A stretch of DNA of 8,233 nt, from contig URZF01000059.1 in the NCBI GenBank assembly GCA_900552255.1, forward strand, positions 1-8,233, read 5' to 3'. This DNA is from an uncultured Eubacteriales bacterium (GTDB lineage: Bacteria; Bacillota; Clostridia; Oscillospirales; CAG-272). A program made the position numbers and the translations under genes. This document shows positions 4,105-8,233 of the stretch, piece after piece; positions within the stretch are counted from its first letter, which is position 1, and each line of letters opens with the position of its first letter. The notes under the pieces were generated by a model. That model saw only the letters and a list, made by a program, of their open reading frames with translations. It was not told the DNA's origin and did not search any database.

Positions 4105-6003
4105 TTATGTTTCAATTCCCGCGAACTGCGACATATAGAGATTATAATACACGCCCTTTTGACTAAGCAGCTCGTCGTGATTTCCGGCTTCGCATATCCG
4201 ACCGCCGTCGAGAACGATGATCTTATCCGCATCCCGGATGGTGGAAAGCCGATGTGCGATGATGAGCGTCGTTCTTCCGTGCATCAGATGCAGCATTGCC
4301 TCTTGAATGTGCATTTCCGTGCGGGTATCGACGCTGGAGGTGGCCTCGTCAAGTATCAGGATTTTCGGATCGGCAAGCACGGCGCGTGCAATCGAAAGCA
4401 GTTGTCTCTGCCCATTGCTGATATTGCCGCCGGCCTCTGAAAGCTCGGTGTCATATCCCTCCGGCATTCGCTCAATGAAGCTGTCGGCATTTGCAGTAGC
4501 CGCCGCTTCTCTTATTTCCTCGTCGGTGGCGTCCAGCCTGCCGTAACGGATATTCGCACCGATCGAATCGGAGAAAAGCACGGTATCCTGCAAAACGATC
4601 GCGATGTTCTTTCGCAGCGAATCCTTGGTAATGTCCCGAATGTCGGTGCCGTCGAGGAGAATCTCGCCGGAATCCGTCTCATAGAACCGCGTCAGGAGAT
4701 TGATGATGGTCGTCTTGCCGGAGCCGGTCTTTCCGACGATGGCGATCTTTTGCCCCTTATCGACCTCGAGACAGAAATCCTTTAACACCGGCTCTCCCGG
4801 CACATAGGAAAAATTGATATGCCGGAACGACAGTCTGCCCGTGATTTCATCGCGGTCCAGCACGATTTTCCCTTCGTCGATTTCCGACGGCTCATCCATG
4901 ATTTCAAACACGCGCTCCGCGCCTGTCACCGCGTTGAGGATCGAGGTATACTGGTTTGCGATTTCATTGAGCGGCCTTGTGAATTGCTTGGAGAACTGGA
5001 TGAAAAGGAATACCGTGGTGACGCTGAAGCGTCCGTTGATCGCGAAGGCCACGCCGGCGGTGACGATGAGGAGAAATCCGATGTTGTTGATGATGTTCAT
5101 GAGCGGGCCCATGACGCCGCCGAAGATTTCAGCCTTGATGCCCGTCTTTTTCAGAGCGGCGCTGGTTTGGCGGAATTCTTTTTTTATCTTTTCCTCTCTG
5201 GAAAACGCGATGATCGTCCGGTATCCCATGACGCTTTCCTCCACCTCGGCGTTGAGCTCGCCGAGCAGCTTTTGCTGTGCCGCGAAATACCGTCTGACAC
5301 GTTTGGTTAAAAACGTCGTGGCGAGCAGTGTGAGAGGGATCGTGACGATACTGATGAGAGTCATTTCCCAGCTGTAATAAAGCATGATGCAGAATGCGCC
5401 GATGATGGTGATGACACTGGAAATAAGAGAGGTCACCGACTGCGAGATCGTATTGGAGATATTTTCGATATCGTTGGTCATACGGCTCATGATGTCGCCG
5501 TGCGGATGATTGTCGGTGTATCCGATGGACAGCTTCTCGATGCGCCGGAAAAGATCGCCCCGCATGGTTTTTACCGTCTCCTGAGAGAGCTTGGCGGAGA
5601 GCCGGCTCTGTATGTAGGAGAACAGCGACGACGCTATAAACAGTACGGCGAGCACACCGAGAATCCGGATCATCGCATCGAAATCGACGACAGGCTTCCC
5701 GCTCGATGTCGTCATCTTTCCGCCCATCGACTCGGGCGTCAGATAGTCGAGCGCTTTCGTCTGCATGGTCGGCGCGATGAGCGTGACCGCGGCGGAGGCG
5801 ATGACGCAGATGATCATGATAATGAGAAGGATCTTATTTTTTCCGATGTAGCCGAGGAGCTTGGAAACGGTCTTTTTGAAGTTTTTCGGCTTTTCCGCCA
5901 CCATAGGGCCTCTGGGGCCTCCGGGGCGGCGTCCGCCGGGTCCCATCATCATGTCGATGTCGGAGCTTTTTTCCTTTTTCGGTTCGTTATTCAATTTCCT
6001 CAC
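4105..6003 (-). CDS. ABC exporter half-transporter with intact catalytic motifs (second subunit)
   Basis: A 632-residue protein: six membrane segments (about 57-78, 112-131, 186-208, 211-233, 298-322, 328-345), then a nucleotide-binding domain. Walker A is GKTGSGKT (424-431), the Q-loop Gln is at 472, Walker B is ILILD with the catalytic Glu553, and the switch His584 sits in 'IIAHRLST'. All are intact. The signature motif is altered: ISNGQ (528-532) in place of LSGGQ. Since each ATP site uses Walker motifs of one subunit and the signature of the other, this degenerate signature faces the degenerate Walker B of the partner. The N-terminal tail 'MMMGPGGRRPGGPRGPM' (18-34) is low-complexity and probably cytoplasmic. 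The GTG start at 6003 overlaps the upstream gene by 17 nt; an ATG at residue 18 is an alternative, as neither start has a clear ribosome binding site. Substrate unknown, likely drugs or other amphipathic compounds. Confidence 0.93.
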   Translation of the reverse strand: MRKLNNEPKKEKSSDIDMMMGPGGRRPGGPRGPMVAEKPKNFKKTVSKLLGYIGKNKILLIIMIICVIASAAVTLIAPTMQTKALDYLTPESMGGKMTTSSGKPVVDFDAMIRILGVLAVLFIASSLFSYIQSRLSAKLSQETVKTMRGDLFRRIEKLSIGYTDNHPHGDIMSRMTNDIENISNTISQSVTSLISSVITIIGAFCIMLYYSWEMTLISIVTIPLTLLATTFLTKRVRRYFAAQQKLLGELNAEVEESVMGYRTIIAFSREEKIKKEFRQTSAALKKTGIKAEIFGGVMGPLMNIINNIGFLLIVTAGVAFAINGRFSVTTVFLFIQFSKQFTRPLNEIANQYTSILNAVTGAERVFEIMDEPSEIDEGKIVLDRDEITGRLSFRHINFSYVPGEPVLKDFCLEVDKGQKIAIVGKTGSGKTTIINLLTRFYETDSGEILLDGTDIRDITKDSLRKNIAIVLQDTVLFSDSIGANIRYGRLDATDEEIREAAATANADSFIERMPEGYDTELSEAGGNISNGQRQLLSIARAVLADPKILILDEATSSVDTRTEMHIQEAMLHLMHGRTTLIIAHRLSTIRDADKIIVLDGGRICEAGNHDELLSQKGVYYNLYMSQFAGIET

Positions 6004-7735
6004 CCCGTTTCAGCTGAGAATAATAAATGTCGCGGTATATCTCGCTTGATTCCATGAGCTCCTCGTGGCTGCCCGAGGCGGCGACCGTTCCGCCGTCGAG
6101 AACGAGAATCCGGTCGGCACTCATAACGGAGGCGACACGCTGAGCGATCGTGATGACGGTAAGCGTGCCTTCTTTCTCGCGAAGCGCTTTTTGCAGCTTG
6201 GCGCTGGTGGCGAGATCGAGCGCGGACATGCTGTCGTCGAAGATGATGACCTCAGGCTTCTTTAAGAGGGCGCGCGCGATGGCAAGACGCTGCTTTTGTC
6301 CGCCGGAAAGGGAAGCGCCCTTTTCGGCGATCATCGTATCATATCCTGCGGCGAAGCCCATGATAAATTCATCCGCCTGCGCGACTTTTGCCGTTTCCCG
6401 AAGCTCCTCGTCGGAGGCGGATTCATCTCCCCAGCGCAGATTTTCCGCGACGGTGCCGGAGAAAAGCTCGCTTTTTTGAAGGACAAACGAAATTTTCGAG
6501 CGCAGAGTATCCAGCGAGTAATCCTTTATGTTTACACCGTCAAGGAGGATTTCTCCCTCCGTCGGATTGTAAAAACGAGGAATCAGGCTGACAAGCGTCG
6601 TCTTACCGGAGCCTGTCGCGCCGAGAATGGCGAGATTTTCTCCGGATTTTATATCGAGGTCGATGTCATGGAGCACCGGCTCGCCGGACGTGTCCGGATA
6701 GCGGAAGGATACGCTGCGGAACACGACATGACCGGGCTTTTCCTCCTCACCGGTTCCCTCATAGACGCCGTCTGTGATGGTGGGAACGCAGTCGAGCACC
6801 TCATTGATACGCTTTGCGGAGGCCTGTGCTCTCGAGATGAACTGGAACATCGTGGATATCATCATGACGGAGTTTAAAATCTGCATGATATACTGAATGA
6901 CGGCCATGACTTCGCCGACTTCGATGGCGCCGTGACCCACCTCGATTCCGCCGATCAAAATGACCGCGATGACGGCGATATTCATGACCACCATCATGAG
7001 CGGGGAGAGCAGCGCCATGATATACTGTACGCGCAGCATGACGGCGAAAAGGTTGCCGTTCGCTTTGTCAAAGCGCTTGGTCTCGTGCTCCTCACGCACG
7101 TATGCCTTGACGACGCGCGCGCCGGATACGTTTTCTTGGACGACGGAGTTGACGTCGTCAAGTCTGTCCTGTACCTGCTCGAACATCGGCTTGATCTTGC
7201 GCATGACCAGATAGACGATCAGAAGCTGGATCGGAAGCGAGACCGCGATGACGATGCCGAATTTGATATTCAGAGAGATCGCCATGATGATGCCGCCGAC
7301 GAACATGATCGGCGCTCGGAAAAAGGAGCGCAGTCCCTGCGCTATGAAATTCTGCACCATCGTGACGTCGTTCGTCATCCTTGTGACGAGGGAACCGACG
7401 GTGAATTTATCTGTCTGCTCCGGTGAGAGCGCCATCACATGAGCGAAAGCGTCCTGACGAAGATCGTTGCCGAAGCTCTGAGAGGCCGCGGAAGCAAAGC
7501 CCGCCGCGCCGACGCCCGTGACGCCGCCGAGAATGACGAGAATCATCATTTTGACGCCGTAGCTTGCGACGATGCTCATGCCTTCCGATACGGATCCTGC
7601 ATAAATGCTGTTGTTGACGATATCGGACATGATCGTGGGCAGCGAGAGATCGACGAGGACCTCCGCGATCATGAACAATGGAGAAAAGATCGCGATATAC
7701 CAATAAGGCTTGAGGTATTTGAAAAGCTTTTTCAT
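5987..7735 (-). CDS. ABC exporter half-transporter with degenerate ATP-site residues (first subunit)
   Basis: A 582-residue membrane protein: six membrane segments (about 12-33, 60-82, 136-156, 158-178, 240-264, 275-297), then a nucleotide-binding domain. Walker A is GATGSGKT (372-379), the Q-loop Gln is at 420, and the signature is a canonical LSGGQ (476-480). Two catalytic positions are changed: after Walker B (VIIFD, 496-500) there is Asp501 in place of Glu, and the switch His is Gln532 ('ITIAQRVAS'). The same pair of changes is known in heterodimeric exporters such as TM287/288 and LmrCD, where this subunit's ATP site binds but barely hydrolyses ATP. It should pair with the product of the next gene. 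Its ATG overlaps the MarR stop by 4 nt (ATGA), so translation is probably coupled; the nearest AGGA is about 13 nt upstream. Confidence 0.94.
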   Translation of the reverse strand: MKKLFKYLKPYWYIAIFSPLFMIAEVLVDLSLPTIMSDIVNNSIYAGSVSEGMSIVASYGVKMMILVILGGVTGVGAAGFASAASQSFGNDLRQDAFAHVMALSPEQTDKFTVGSLVTRMTNDVTMVQNFIAQGLRSFFRAPIMFVGGIIMAISLNIKFGIVIAVSLPIQLLIVYLVMRKIKPMFEQVQDRLDDVNSVVQENVSGARVVKAYVREEHETKRFDKANGNLFAVMLRVQYIMALLSPLMMVVMNIAVIAVILIGGIEVGHGAIEVGEVMAVIQYIMQILNSVMMISTMFQFISRAQASAKRINEVLDCVPTITDGVYEGTGEEEKPGHVVFRSVSFRYPDTSGEPVLHDIDLDIKSGENLAILGATGSGKTTLVSLIPRFYNPTEGEILLDGVNIKDYSLDTLRSKISFVLQKSELFSGTVAENLRWGDESASDEELRETAKVAQADEFIMGFAAGYDTMIAEKGASLSGGQKQRLAIARALLKKPEVIIFDDSMSALDLATSAKLQKALREKEGTLTVITIAQRVASVMSADRILVLDGGTVAASGSHEELMESSEIYRDIYYSQLKRGEEIE

Positions 7736-8202
7736 ATGCCGGTCGGGGTCCTTTCCGCTGTCTCGTTGGATTCCAAAATGTTGTCCCGGATCTTTTTGAG
7801 GCAGCGCAGAAGGACTTCCTCCTCGGTTTTATCGATGCCGGAAAGCATGATCCTTTCAAATTCCATGATGTTTTCGCGGTGTTTGAGATCGAGCTCGCGT
7901 CCCTTGTCGAGCAGATATACGCGGGTTTGGCGCATATCGACGGCGTCGGTCTCGCGTTTCACAAGTCCTTCCGCCTCCATGCTTTTGAGTGCGACGCTGA
8001 CGGTCGGCGCCTTGAGATGCGTTCCCCTTGCGATGGAAAGCTGTGTCACGCCGTCGCCGCGCGCAAGGAACATCAGCACCTGCCGATATCCGTTTTTAAA
8101 TCCGAGCTCCTCGGATTTTTCCCGCATCCTGTCGCGGAACAGCTTAGAGATTTCGTTGATAAGCATACTGGGATTGGGTTTCCTGAGAGATTTTTCGTCC
8201 AT
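7732..8202 (-). CDS. MarR-family transcriptional regulator of the ABC exporter operon
   Basis: A 156-residue winged helix-turn-helix protein. Residues ~36-103 carry the DNA-binding domain: 'YRQVLMFLARGDGVTQLSIA' (first helices), 'KAPTVSVALKSMEAEGLVKR' (recognition helix and next strand), then a wing with the family mark 'DMRQTRVYLLDKG' (89-101). Helices at both ends should form the dimer interface. Such proteins usually repress their own operon and let go on binding small phenolic or drug-like ligands. It is the first gene of an operon with two ABC half-transporters, overlapping the first by 4 nt, so it most likely controls export of the compound it senses. The ATG at 8202 has no clear ribosome binding site, and a second ATG at 8166 is no better, so the start is slightly uncertain. 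Confidence 0.93.
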   Translation of the reverse strand: MDEKSLRKPNPSMLINEISKLFRDRMREKSEELGFKNGYRQVLMFLARGDGVTQLSIARGTHLKAPTVSVALKSMEAEGLVKRETDAVDMRQTRVYLLDKGRELDLKHRENIMEFERIMLSGIDKTEEEVLLRCLKKIRDNILESNETAERTPTGI

Positions 8203-8203
8203 A

Positions 8204-8229
8204 GTTTAATGCTTATTTAACATGATGTT
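8204..8229. promoter_or_regulatory. Candidate MarR operator upstream of the exporter operon
   Basis: An 18-bp imperfect dyad, GTTTAATGCTTATTTAAC (8204-8221), has arms matching at 6 of 7 positions around a 4-bp centre. Next to it is a short perfect palindrome, AACAT-G-ATGTT (8219-8229). AT-rich dyads of this size next to the start are usual targets of MarR dimers. The -35 region probably lies beyond the window edge, so the promoter cannot be defined; TTAAAT within the dyad (minus strand) is a possible -10. Confidence 0.45.
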
Positions 8230-8233
8230 GTAA

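Noticed and set aside
3361..4166. Long open frames through the repeat region (3361-3987 and 3723-4166, plus strand)
   Set aside because: They are Ala/Arg/Ser-rich translations of GC-rich hairpins, lack ribosome binding sites, overlap each other in different frames and pass through inverted repeats and a terminator. They are byproducts of the repeat.
4819..5310. Plus-strand frames opposite the ABC genes (for example 4819-5310, 5500-6057, 6932-7426, 7439-8209)
   Set aside because: They are antisense shadows of two clearly conserved transporters and a MarR gene, with biased His/Asp/Arg content and no family resemblance.

Overview
The window looks like chromosomal DNA of a mid-GC Firmicute, most likely an uncultured gut-type member of the Clostridia. 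The reasons are Shine-Dalgarno-led genes, sigma-A type promoters, a CmpB-family (PF06541) membrane protein, a Cro/C1-type mini-regulator ending in the usual 'SVDYILGRTD' pattern, and a MarR plus two-half-transporter ABC operon whose second half starts with a Gly/Pro/Arg-rich tail. These are family resemblances recognised by eye; no database search was run.

Layout. (1) 1-908: a membrane protein gene cut by the left edge (minus strand) diverges from a 70-aa XRE-family repressor gene (plus strand). Between them lie two near-identical palindromes. One fills the spacer between the -35 and -10 of the minus-strand promoter, which is a strong sign of repression by the XRE protein. A hairpin terminator closes the repressor gene. 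(2) 938-1426: a small lipoprotein gene (minus). (3) 1491-3439: a plus-strand operon with an excellent promoter, a leader of about 100 nt, a sugar-phosphate nucleotidyltransferase-like gene, a CmpB-like membrane protein gene, and the first 17 codons of a P-loop kinase gene that stops being recognisable right after its Walker A motif. (4) 3435-4064: a non-coding, hairpin-rich region holding two diverged direct copies of a repeat of about 224 bp, whose stems change on both sides so that pairing is kept. (5) 4064-8229: a perfect 20-bp-stem terminator, then a minus-strand operon read from the right edge: MarR-type repressor, ABC half-transporter 1, ABC half-transporter 2, with overlapping genes. 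A dyad just upstream of the MarR start is a candidate autoregulatory operator.

How the genes work together. The two ABC proteins have complementary degenerate and intact ATP-site motifs and should form one heterodimeric exporter under control of the MarR protein, probably for drug or toxic compound efflux. The nucleotidyltransferase and CmpB genes are co-transcribed, but their joint role is unknown. The XRE protein probably represses the divergent membrane protein gene and perhaps itself. The least explained part is the structured repeat at 3435-4064. It replaces the body of a kinase gene, and its fold (three hairpins each with an 11-bp stem and a 6-nt loop, one pair inside a cloverleaf-like outer stem) is better conserved than its sequence.
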